A stretch of 64,000 nucleotides of DNA from Dillenia suffruticosa (Eukaryota; Streptophyta; Magnoliopsida; Dilleniales; Dilleniaceae), in the NCBI GenBank assembly GCA_033439265.1, contig JAVTVX010000031.1:15165001-15229000 (forward strand), read 5' to 3'. Below the pieces are notes generated by a model. The model was not told the origin of the DNA. It saw only the letters and a list, made by a program, of their open reading frames with translations, and made no database searches. Positions 50,300 to 62,000 of the stretch are shown here, piece after piece. Position numbers and translations under genes: made by a program. Each line of letters opens with the position of its first letter. Positions within the stretch are counted from its first letter, which is position 1.

Positions 50300-53200
50300 T
50301 TATTGATTATAGATGCGTAAGTTCTCAAAGTTCCAAGTTCTCGGCACGATAGAGCCATCTAGACGATTGAGACGATATGTCCCCGGCCGAACTTCTGAAC
50401 GTACCTGATAAGATCCTTCCTAATTGCGCACTAGTTTCCCACTTGATTGGGGCTGTTTGATAGCCTTTGCCCTTCTTAGTACTAGATCGCTAGGCTTATA
50501 CATCCTGACCCTGACCTACCTATTATAGTATCGTACCATTTACTACTGATAGGTTGCCATCTGAACAGATGTAGTTTCTCATAGTTCAGGGAGCAAGTCC
50601 AGTCGTTCACACAATAATGGCTCGTTCTACCCAGGATCGTATTGATATGCTTGAAGCGAGTGGATGTTGATTTCCACTGGTTTACTGCCTCGCAGCCATA
50701 AGTCAAACTGAATGGTGTTTCTCCCGTTACCCTTAGAAGCATTGTTCTGTAAGCCCATAGGATGCTGTAAAGCACCTCTACCCAGTGATTTTTGACTTCG
50801 TCTAGTGAAGCCTTTAGTCTTTGCAAGATTGTTTGGTTTTTCACTTCAGCAAGGCAATAAGTGTAGGGGTATACGATAGAGTTAAAGTGACGTTGGATTT
50901 CTAATCTGTCACAGAAGTCTTGGAAGCCTTTGTTGTCAAACTATTTGCCATTGTCAGTAATGAGGACATGGGGCACGCCAAACCTGGTGATGGACTTCCA
51001 CATGAAGTACTGCATTATGCCTGTAGTTATCTAAGCTAACGGCTCAGCTCTTACCCACTTGGTGGAGTAATTGATCGCTACGATAAAGAATTTTCGTTGT
51101 CCGATAGCTGATGGGAATAGCCAAAGGATGTCCATTCCCCCATTGTGCGAATGGCCATGGGCTTGCTATTTGGTTGAGCTCGATGGAGGGCTAGCGAGGT
51201 ATTGACAAGAATCCCTAACATTTGTTGCATCTTTTAATATAATCATCTGTATCGGTCTTCATGGTGGGCCAGTAATATCCTTGACAAAGAGCCTTGTTTG
51301 CTAGGTTCCATGTGCCGGATGATTGTTACATATCTCCTCATGAATTTCTCTGAGCACATAGTTCCTTTCTTTGGGTATCAAGCACTTCATGTACGGGTGA
51401 GTGTAAGATTTCTTGTAGAAGTCTCCATTAATGACAACGTAGTGAGCAGCTTTACGTTTCAGTTTGGCAGCTTTGATTGGGGAACTTGACAATTGATCGT
51501 GTTTTAAATAGGCCTTTATTGGATCTTTCTAGCTTGGTGCACTGTCAGTCAATAGGACCTGCTTGGGCTCGTCGATGCCCAAGTATAGTAGGCTTTCTAT
51601 ATAAACTGTTTGGTTTGTCGCTACCGAGTTAGAGCTAGCTAGCTTCGAGAGGGTATCGGCCCGCGCGTTCTTTGATCAAGGAATTTGTTGTATGTCAACT
51701 TTGTTGAACCTGTAAACGCGTCTCACAACTTGGTTAGATATTTTACCATTATCGGATCCTTAGTCTCATAGATCCCTTTGATTTGTTTGATGACCAGTTG
51801 GCTATTGGTGAAGAGTCAAACGTTTCGGGCTCCTAGTGATGTGGCTATTCGTAATCTGGTTAGAAGGACTTCGTATTCGACCTGATTGTTTGTTGTCGAA
51901 AATCAAAACAAATAGCGTTTTTGGCTTTGAAATGGTCAGGTCCTACGAGGATGAGCCCGGCTTCGCTTCCTGAGAAGTTTGATGATCCGTCTACATGAAG
52001 AGTCTATTCGGGTAGCACGTATTCCTCTCGGTTGTTAGTAGGGGTATGCTTATTGAGCGACGGGAGTATACATTCAAGGATGAAGTCAGCAAGGGCTTGA
52101 CTTTTAATTGTTGGCTTTGGTTGATATTCGATGTTGAATTCACCTAGTTTGACACTCCATTTAACAAGTCGGCCTGAGGTGTTTCTCTTTTGCAGGATTT
52201 GTTTTAAGGGTTGGTTGGTCAACACTATGATTGTGTGGACTTGAAAGTAAGGCTGGAGGTTGCTGGCAATCATGACTAACCTGAAGGCCATCTTCTTGAT
52301 AGGTCGATAGTTGATCTCAGCTTCATAAAGTGTATAGCTCATATAGTATACTAGCTTCTATATGGTTGATTCCTATCTCACAAGAATAGAGCAGAGTACT
52401 CAATTAGAAATCGAGAGGTAGATATAGATTTTCTCGCTGGAGATCGGCTAAGAGAGGAGATGAGGGGACATAAGGTATTCTTTGAGCTATTCGAACGCCT
52501 TTGGCATTCTGGTGTCCATATGAACTCTCAAGACTTCTTCAAGTATTATAGAAGGGTTTGTATTTTTTTCCTACTTTCAACATGAATCGATTTACATCCA
52601 CAATTCTCCTCCCGAGGCGTTGTACTTCTTTTACTATCCTTAGTGGTAACATATCTAGAATGACTTGTATCTATTCTATATTCGTCTCGATTCCTAGGTT
52701 AGTAATCAGGAAACCTAAGAACTTTCCGGAAGTGATTTCGAAGGTATACTTTGAGGGGTTTAGTCTCATGTTGTAGTGTTCCAATGTCTGGAACGTTTTT
52801 TCCAGTCCACCACATGATTTTTAGCCTCAGTGCTTTTGACTAGCACGTCATCGATATAGACCTCCATGTTGCTGCCAAGTTGCTTGCTAAAAACTTTATT
52901 GACTAACTGTTGGAAAGTCGTACCAACATTCTTGAGGCCAAAGGCCTCACTTTGTAATACTAAGTGCTAAACTTTGTAATGAAATTGGTTTTCTCCTCAT
53001 CCTTGGGGGCTATGCATATTTAGTTGTAAGCAGAGTACGCATCCATGAAACTTAAGAGCTGATGACTAGATGAGTTGTCTACCAACTTGTCGATATTAGG
53101 AAATAGATAGTTATTTTTTGGACATGCCTTGTTGAGATCAGTGAATTCCACATACATTCTCCACTTCACGTTAACTTTTTTTTACCTTAACCATATTGGT

Positions 53201-54088
53201 CAGTCACTCTGGATAGTCCACTTCACAAACGAACCCTACCATAAGGAGTTTTTGGATTTCTTCTTGTATCGCGTACTGACGTTCTAATGCGAATATCCTT
53301 TTCTTGTCTAACAGGTTTATAAGTGGTGTCCACAGTTAACCTGTAGACTATGGGCGAGGGATGAATGCCCAACATATCTTTTGGAGACCATGCGAAGACT
53401 TTAGAATGTCGTCAAAGACATTTTGCTACTACATTCCGAAGAGAGGTCGGTAGGTGAGCGTCGACTTGGACCGTTTGTCTTAGTACATCCGTAATGGAAA
53501 CCTCGAGTACTTCTTCCCCCGGCTAGGGCTTTGACTAGTTTTGAGTTGTGTCTTTGAGCTTGAGTGTATCTATTGAGAGAATTTCATTTCCTTCGTCAAT
53601 GTCAGGAAAGATTGTAGGGTTGGTATTGCCATGAAGTATTGCCACCCCATGGGTGTTCAGAACTTAATTTTTATGTATCTCGTGCTCGGTAGTGTCTCAA
53701 GACCATCTATGATGGGGCAGCTTAGAACCGCATTATAGGGAGACGAAAGTTTTGCCACATAGAAAGTAATCCTGCTAGTGGCATGGTGAGGAGGGATTCC
53801 TAGAATCACAACAAGAGGGATGGTACGTTCTGGTTGTAGGCACTCGTCAACAAGCCTCTTTATGGGTCCGCTAGAAGGTTGAAAGTGAGACGGATTGGAG
53901 TCCATCCGTTGGAAAGCATCCCAAAAGAGAAGGTACTAGTTTGCTACTTAGTCGACGAAGGTTATTTTAACTAGATATGATCCTATTCCTACGACGATAG
54001 TCAGTAGATCGTCTCGGCTCATGTCGACTCTTACTAGATCATCATCGTTGAAACTAATGGTCGGTTTCTTTCTCTTAGTCGACGCCAT
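50300..54088 (-). pseudogene. protease-pol remains of Tat-like element, duplicate 2
   Basis: On the minus strand from right to left. A protease-like start is at 54088 (ISFNDDDLV block, then a region where the DTG triad is not kept), with its C-terminal part at 53657-53905 (YNAVLSCPIIDGLETLPSTR). RT follows, with YIDD at 52848-52859; RNase H and connection at 52004-52342 (LTNQPLKQILQKRNTSGRLV); the integrase zinc region at 51301-51492; the integrase core at 50482-50844; and the integrase C-terminus near 50300-50480. All blocks are typical of Tat-branch gypsy pol. Many stops and frameshifts separate them. Compared with duplicate 1 this copy keeps the protease end, which duplicate 1 lost at the breakpoint. 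Confidence 0.82.
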
Positions 54089-54154
54089 GATTGTAAGAAG
54101 AAGATGGCAATTAAGAATTTGGAAAATTGGTCTGTTCCCATGGAGGCGCTAATC

Positions 54155-57108
54155 TGTTGGAAGTAGGTCTAGTCTCTATAGATGAAGGCTCTACTGACAC
54201 GAACAAGATGACTGGTCGCTCGTAGTTCTTCTTCGATGAGATCTGCAAAAGCCCACCGGAGGGTGATCTGGCAAGGGAGACTCTGATGTTTAAGTCAAAA
54301 AGCAGTTTTCGAAAAGAGAAAGAATAGATTGAAAGGAAACTCAGTATATCTTTATGTGCTTTTTGTAAGTTCTGAGAGCAAGAGGGACTTACTTGTCGGT
54401 TTCATCGATGCCATATATATAAGTTACTTGTGCTAGTTCCGTATATTATTGAGGTGTTAAAATCATAATTTCCTTATAGAGACATCCTGAGATTTATGAG
54501 AATCGAATGAAATTTTAGGAGATCCGGATTCTTACTGTCACACCCTGACTCTTAGATCGAGCACGCAACAACCGCCGCATTATTTCAGAATATTGGTAAC
54601 CCTAACCTGCACTCAAAAGTACCGCAAGACATTCATCAATATCCATTCATTTTTTCAAAAATAATTCAACATTTCTAACAAATCAACATACACTCATCAC
54701 ACAATAAAAGGACTAACGCAGTCCATCATTGTTCAAAACATGCATACATAGGGCCAGTCCGGCCATTCAAATCTAAATATATGCACAGAATCAATCCAGC
54801 CATTCCAATCAAATCACAAAATATAAAATAAATCTCTATTCAAAAGATCCATATCAAATACCATAAAAAAATTCTCAAGTAAATGTTAAGAAAGAAAAGT
54901 GAAGATTTTCAAGATAAGTTATGCAATTTTAACAAAAATAAATAAATAAATAAAAATACGAAACTTAAATAAGTTTTCAAAAGAGTTTATACAAAAAATG
55001 TTCAAAGGAATCCATCTAAAATCCTAAAAAAAAAAGAAATAAATCAGGATAACTAGTATTCGCAGTGAGTCTTTCAAGATAACCTTGCCTTGTGATACTA
55101 ATGTCGTCAATCTCTTGGTCTAAGTTTCCTCTGTGGAAAATTAAAATAAGAGGGATGTGTATACAACAATACTCTGTAACTGAATAACATATTATGAAAG
55201 TAAATATGGAATGATTGTAAATATGTTAAACAATTGTCTTAAAATCATATTACTGTATCCATAAAAATTCAAAATTTATCATCAACATAATTTTTTTTTA
55301 TAAAATCAATATTTATAATAAACAAATCATGTGTATCAAATCATATCCATAACTTTTCCAAAATCATGAAATTGTCAAAATCATAACTCTCGACAATGGT
55401 CTACCGCGATCAAGGGCGGAATCACCAAGTGTTTTCATATTTTTCTAACTCACAAAAACCCCCACCTTGGCATTGGCTTGAGTCTCCTTTGGGGTGCTAC
55501 CAAACTACTTTGAGAAAATACAAATAATGTTCTTGGAGATATCTCTCAAGCGCGACTATCTCCTAAGGCAAACGCCCCTAACCACGTTGTCTCATCGGAT
55601 CACACTATGGAGGGAATGATTATAGCCATTAGATCATGCATTCAAACACTATTTCACAAATTTTATAATATATATCAAAGGGTGCCATAATCATTCAAAA
55701 TTTCTCAAATCATGAGTTCAATACCAACATATTCAATATGAATTAATAAATTTGACACATTATTTTAATAAAATATTTAGCCGCATTTTTCATTCTAAAT
55801 TCCCTTTTGGGACACCCATAATCACAAATTAATTTATAAATCAATTTTAAAAATATTTACAAAATCGAATGAAATATTTTCTTATTCAAAATCATAATTA
55901 TGCATTCACTCACCTTTTGAAATGGTAACTACTCCCAATTCACAATCTAATCTAAGGTAAATCACTCTTAGCCCTTTAATTGTCTCAACCTAAACCATTA
56001 AATACAAATTTATCAATTAATCACAAATTAACACTAGAAAAAATCAATATTCTCTATACAACCCAAATTCTAATTTTCTAAAATTCACTAATCCATCATA
56101 TAATTTTATCAAATCATATCTCCAATTTAGGGAAATAATTTCCCTTTCAAGATTTTTTCAAATTTTAATATTATATACACTTTAAGTTTAAATTCTTAAA
56201 CTTTCCTTTTCCAATCTTAACATAAAATTTATATAGTAGTAAAATATATTCAAATTTAAAATAAAGGAAGAAAATTTGTTTTATTTGAATCATCAATTTT
56301 GCCTCTTGGTTACATCACCTTCAAACTCTAAATTTTTCTTTTTATACGAAACCCAAAATCTTAACATAAATTCAAAATTTATGTAAGAATAACTAAAACT
56401 CAAATCTAAAAAAGAGTATTACCTCTATTAGAACACCAATTTTCATCCATTGTTGAGTCATTTCAGATCTTTGGTTTTTCTCTCTCTAGAAAAATTTGAA
56501 TCTTCCCCTAAATTCAACATTTTAGAGGGTTTGTTGAAGAGTTTGGTGTTTAGATTTATATTTATTTTGGGATAATTGGTCAAGTTGGAGAGAGAGAAGA
56601 GAGGGAGAGGGGGAACCGAGAGGGGGAGAAAATGAGAGAGGAATGAGGGAGGGTGTGGGCTCGTGCGGTGCGAGGAGTGGTGAGGGAGGAGAGAGAGAAT
56701 AGGGGGAAAATAAAATGGGGATGGGGTAAATGTTGTTTTGACTTTTCTCTTTTCTTTATTTATTTTTTATTTTTTATTTTTTCATCTTCTTTCGGCTTTA
56801 CATTTACCAAGCGAGGAAGATTAGAATTCATTGGGAGATTACCTTCCTTATCGAAGAGGATTCGAAAATTTATTTCTTTGTTACGAGATTTTGTTCCTGT
56901 ATTTTACGGAAAAACGAATATTACCCCAAGTTGTCTGAAGATTGTACGTCAAGGAGGTTCAGCTACTGAGCAAGGTCTGGTTGTTGGACACCGATCAAGG
57001 GAGTGTACTTGTGTAAACATTGCGTCTCGGTAGATTCATAACTCCTCATGCTTGTTAGGCTCAAAATCCGTGTCATACGCTAATAAGTTCTTAGTCCATG
57101 TAACATCA
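54155..57108 (-). repeat. 5' LTR of Tat-like element, split by a nested solo LTR
   Basis: LTR halves are 54155-54535 and 56808-57108, each aligned with 47959-48641. Inside the element, next to 54155, the minus strand reads TTAGCGCCTCCATGGGAAC, resembling a decayed TGGCGCC-type primer site used by many Tat elements rather than tRNA-iMet. Confidence 0.8.
54536..56802 (-). mobile_element. Solo LTR of another gypsy-type family (2267 bp)
   Basis: Starts TGTCACACCCTGAC and ends TCGGCTTTACA; on its own strand it is TGTAAAGCC...GGGTGTGACA. It is flanked by CTTAC (54531-54535) and TTTAC (56803-56807), a 5-bp duplication with one change. It sits inside the Tat 5' LTR at a site that is continuous in the other Tat LTR (GTCTTATCAAGTGAGG near 48339). 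The sequence is AT-rich and shares no obvious similarity with the CpG-rich LTRs of elements A-C except the TGTCAC/GTGACA ends. No coding capacity. Confidence 0.85.
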
Positions 57109-57113
57109 AAAAA

Positions 57114-57690
57114 GATAATAAAATGATAGATGTTAATCGTTGTAAATATCATACTCGATATATAAATTCATTGTATCATTTTATATAAATACCATGTCTA
57201 AATTTATTAAAAATTTTATAGTTAAAATATTTTTAAAAATTGTATTATTATCGAAAGTGATATAATTCTTTTTCTTATGATAAGCCTTATTTATTTAAAA
57301 TTATTTTGTAGATCCCAAGCATATCCATAAAAGAATCCATACGTGTTGATTCATTTGTATTAAGATGTTTAGCAAAATAAAAAATAATAATAATAATATC
57401 TAGACATTTGAATTCCTACCAAACATGCCTGACTAGAACTATAAAGGGATTTGTACGTATATAATCTTATGTTTTAAAAAAATTTTTAAATCAATACCGT
57501 TCAAATAATATTTTTAAAACTAACACACATATGTCGTGACTTACTGTTTATTGAATAGTGTCATGTCGCGATTTCAAGTCACGATATGGTACTGTTTATT
57601 ACGGTCTCATATCGTGACTTCAAGTCACGATATGATATTATACATGTCGTGATTTAGTCACGACATGATTATATTTTAGTTTTTGAGATT
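57114..57690. other. Intergenic region upstream of PRP38, with palindromes
   Basis: About 0.6 kb, AT-rich at first, then a cluster of TCGTGAC/GTCACGA palindromes (57533-57667). The PRP38 promoter should lie here. No gene seen. Confidence 0.6.
57608..57634. repeat. Perfect 27-bp palindrome (13-bp arms)
   Basis: CATATCGTGACTT, one centre base, then AAGTCACGATATG. A second palindrome at 643-667 of the same block (57643-57667) has arms CATGTCGTGA and TCACGACATG with a 5-base centre. A related imperfect unit lies at about 57562-57587. Confidence 0.9.
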
Positions 57691-57699
57691 AAATCGGAA

Positions 57700-59084
57700 C
57701 AAAGCACGAATCATAAAAGCAAAACGGGTTCGGACGTGGGAGCAAGAGAAGAAGCAAGACCTGTAAAGCGTTCCGGGTTTGAACACCGACCTCGGATCTC
57801 TCCCTCTCTATATCCGATTCAGCCTTTGTGTTGATTTTTCAATTTTCTCCTCCCTCCAGTGAAATTAGGGTTTCAAATCCTCTCCTTTCTCTCTCTGTCT
57901 CTCTCTTCCTCGCTGAATCTCAGCTCTAGCGTCATCTTCGTTCGTTGCCACCGTCTCCGCCGCCGTTTCTGCAGTTCCTCGCCTTCTCTTCTTGGCCAAC
58001 TTGTTTTTCTCTCTACAGTAAGTAGTTATTCCCTCTCATCCAATTGATCTGTTTGTAAATTTCTTGAATCTTCGGATGTCTTCTTTATGTTGCTCTTTTT
58101 TAGCTGCCGTGTGAATTCTGGTTTAGGTTTTGTAGAATTTTTAGGTGGATTGTGTTCTATTGAGCCAAGAGAGTATTATCCTTCGATTTTGCATTGACAT
58201 TTACGACTTAGGTTAAAGCTTAATCCGAGAAATATTCAATTGGAATGTCTGCAAATGCAAATTTTTGGCTGAAATTATGCCATTATTGTTTGTAATCATT
58301 ATGAAGAGATGGGTTGCCTTAGACTATATTCTGGTATTTGAATCTTCTTCTACTTCCTTAGTGTTTCTTGTGATCTTTTTTTATTTTTTTATTTTTTACT
58401 TGTTTCCTATTTAAACTGTGTTAATAGTTTATTGTGGTTGATTTGTGTGGTATTGAGCCAAGAGATTATTATCACCTGTCGATTGTGTGCTGAAGTATGC
58501 AATGCTATTGCGGAATCTCCGGAGAAGTTAGTGCAGATTAGCTTTGCTCTGGCTTTTTCATGAAATAAGAAAAGCCTAAGCTTAATCTTGCCGATATTGA
58601 ACCTTCAATAATTGGAAAATCTGGCTAAAGATATGTCTTTATTATCTGTCTATATTATTAAGCAAACCCTCCCTTTTGTGAATCTAGGTTTTGAAGTTCA
58701 GACACATTCTTAGAAAGACAAAATTATCCGCATCCTCTCCTACTTCTTTATCTAATAAATTACTGTCTTATAATTTTACCAGATGTTTGTGCAGACGTAG
58801 CACATGGAGGTGAACTCTAGCCTATGATAATTATAGTTGCAGTACGCAATGGATTGTTCTAGATTCTTTTCTGAAATTTTAATTTTCTTCGACACCAGGG
58901 GTGATTTCTTGGTATTACTAGTTGTGTATTTTTTTTTATATACTAATAAAAGAATAGTTGAAGCACATATTGATGTGCTCATGTTTTGCTGCAGGAATGA
59001 GGGTTGAAGTTTTATTATTTTTATGAACATTGTTCACACATTCAATCCAAAGAAGGCAAGCTTGTGAGCATTTGAGTATTAATA
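57700..59084 (+). other. 5' UTR and leader intron of PRP38-family gene
   Basis: A CT-rich leader (TCTCTCCCTCTC, TTAGGGTTTC) precedes a donor GTAAGTAG at 58018. The acceptor TTTTGCTGCAG ends at 58994, and 90 bases later comes the start codon. A 5' UTR intron of about 1 kb is common in plant housekeeping genes. The transcription start is not determined; 57700 is only an approximate left limit. The 62-codon frame at 57859-58047 runs across the donor and is not a gene. Confidence 0.6.
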
Positions 59085-62000
59085 ATGGAGATACAGACTT
59101 CTGGAAAACCCATTGATTCTCTATTAGAGAAGGTTCTCTGTATGAACATTCTATCTTCTGATTACTTCAAAGAGCTTTACCGGTTGAAGACTTACCATGA
59201 GGTTATTGATGAGATCTACAATCAAGTTGATCATGTGGAGCCATGGATGACGGGAAATTGTAGAGGTCCTTCAACAGCATTTTGTCTTCTCTACAAGTTT
59301 TTCACGATGAAGCTAACTGTCAAGCAAATGCATGGACTTTTAAAGCATAAAGATTCTCCTTATATCAGGGCAGTAAGTAGCATTACTCCTATGCTTTTTT
59401 TTTTAATTATTATTATTACTACATTGCTTGTGAATAACACATGGTTTTACTTTAGAAGGATACTTTTGCAATGATTAATTACCTTTCCGTTTTTGCACTC
59501 ATATGTTTCACTTCTTAATTCCCTTTCTTGCTTGCTAAAGATCTTTGTATTCTTCTTTGTCTGGTAAGATAAACTAACCCTCCTACTGGGACATATGCTA
59601 CAGAATTTGTCCCTTTTAGGAACCTGCTTTGTTGGGGTGAATTTTGAATAGTCACATTTTTTTTCTCTGTCTGTGTGTTTGTAATATTCTTTCTCTGTGA
59701 TGCTTAATTTTGTTGAAATTATTTTGTGAGAAAAATGAAGCATGGTCATTTCAAATGGGATGACATTCACCTATGGTATGTTCAATAATGTTCTGTGTGC
59801 CTTGAAATCAAGGGTGAACTCAGAAAATACATGTTCAAAAAAGAAATTAGAAACTGCCTCTAATAGCTAACATACATGAGGTGGAAAAAGTGAAGGGCAA
59901 ACAAGACATGGAACCAAACAAGCATGAGCAAAGCTGTTTTCTTTGCTTAAAATGGTGCAATACTTCCATTCTTCTAGCACTCCCCTAGAGCTCCTGGCTG
60001 CATCATTGGCCAAGTTGGGTGATATGTGCCAATCTGCTAAAGAACCAGCCACATTTGTAGCATCATACCCAAACTGCTTATGGAAACCTCATTCTGATGC
60101 CAGTGAAACAGCTTGTAAGGCTGCTGTAGCTTCCCCTGATGCCTCTGACCTGAAAAGGCTGTGAGATCTATGAGATTTGAGTAGTTCTCCTTTGTGGTTC
60201 CTAAAAACGCCTGCAATGTAAGAAACAGTTTGTGGAGGGCGAACCTTGGCGCAACGGTTGAGTTGCTCCTTTGGTGACCTCGAGGTCACGGGTTCGAGGC
60301 GTGGAAACAGCTTCTTTGCAAAAAAATGCAAGGGGAAGGCTGCGTACACATACACCCGCTCTCCCCCTACCCCCACACTAAGCCGGGGAGCACTTTGTGC
60401 CCCAGGTGAGCCCTAATGTAAGAAACAGTTTGTCTGAAAGCCACATTGAGGCACATTTTACGTGGAAACAGTTTCTCAGCAAGTTAGCGGGGAATCTACT
60501 TCACTAAGGTGTCTATGGCTGTTGTATTGTAGAACCTAGAGCTGGACCTAAGAATATAATGCAGAATTCTAGTTGAATCACAGAGAAACTATGGAAAAAA
60601 GAGAAAATGTGAGTGCTTGGATACCAGATATATCTTGTAATGTCCTGCATGCTATATGATTTATATTTTAGGGTTTGAGGAAGACTCATATGTTTCTTGG
60701 GCATATTTTACGGTCTAATATATTTTGGATATATATATTTATTGATTTATTTTACTTTTTTATTTTTATTTTTATTCTCTTTTGTATATATTTCTATTTT
60801 TGTATTTATTTATTTATTTATTTATTTATTCTATTTTTCTTTTTAATCATAGTTTGTCTCTCAAATGACCGATCCCAAATTATTGGGTTTAAGGCTCGGT
60901 TTGTTGTTATTGTTGTATAGAAGGGGCTAATGATTTCGAGAGGTGCTCCACTACTCTTGCTGATTACAGTGGATTTTTGTTTCTGACCTTGTGGATATAG
61001 GCTTAAAATAATGAAGCATCTTAATCCAAAACCCTATAGTGCTTAAGGGAGACTTCTTGGTTGCCTTCAAAACTCTCATATTCTTCTCTCTCCACACCAT
61101 CCGGAAAACAACTTCAGGGATCGCGAGATAATCTTCCTCTTCGCTGTGTAATAACTTATGCCATTCAATACCCACGGTGAACTGTGTGCATATTTGGAGG
61201 CCACCCAGTGCATTGAAGCATAGCATCTGCTTCACCACATCTGCTAAAAATCTGCTAGCATCTGCTTCACTGTCTCTTGCAAGATTAAAAAAAAAAAAAG
61301 GTTCCAGGAGAATATTGTTTAAGAGTCATAGGACCTCACCACGTCGCTCCAAAAAGGAATCCTTCTGCTATATCCTACCCAAAAGCTACTCCCTCAAGCA
61401 TCTGCCCCAGCATTTCTTAATTTCCTTCCACAAATTAACCCTATAGGTTCCTATGACAACTTTTGTCGTCTGTCCTCCATTCTCCAGCTCATCACCTTTT
61501 CCATCATAAAACTCCATAACCACTTCCCAAAGAGAACTCTGTTAGACTCTACCTATGACTTGTTCCCGAAGTCCCATAGGAATAAAAGTTTCTTTGCCTC
61601 GTCTCATCTAACTGAGACTTGTTTTTCCTATCTTCTAAAACACCCCACAATGACCTTGTTTGCATCAATTGAAGCTTCTTAGCAACTGTGGAAATAATTA
61701 GAAAAAAGTGATATGAAGTACTCCTGAAGGTCTAATGTGATCTTTATCAATGCCAGCCTCTGTCCCTTTGATGGGTAATTCCTCTTTTACCCTGCAAGCT
61801 TCCTCTTAAATCTTTCAACCATTCCATTGCATATAGCCTTGTCACTGTGCTTTGCCCTTGGTTAAACTGAAATCCGAGTAGGGGGAAAGGTAAACTTGTA
61901 ATCCTGCAACCTAAAATGTTAATCGAAGCCTCATATTCATGATCTCTCCAACTTGGATTCTCAATCTAATGTCAAGCCGAAACTGTTTCAGAACATAGGA

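Larger units (their letters stand above)
47959..57108 (-). mobile_element. Tat-like Ty3/gypsy element, full length but decayed, duplicate 2
   Basis: LTRs at 47959-48641 and 54155-57108; the latter is enlarged by a 2267-bp nested solo LTR. Aligning both LTRs puts the ends at TGTTGG/TATTGG and CATCA. A-rich 5-bp flanks (AAAAA at 47954-47958 and 57109-57113) are compatible with a target duplication but of low information. Coding sequence is on the minus strand and reads protease, RT, RNase H, integrase from right to left. No gag region fits between the 5' LTR and protease. It pre-dates the segmental duplication because copy 1 has it at the same site. Confidence 0.82.

Noticed and set aside
56653-57033. 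126-codon plus-strand frame
   Set aside because: It crosses the end of the nested solo LTR and into the Tat LTR; a chance frame over an insertion junction.
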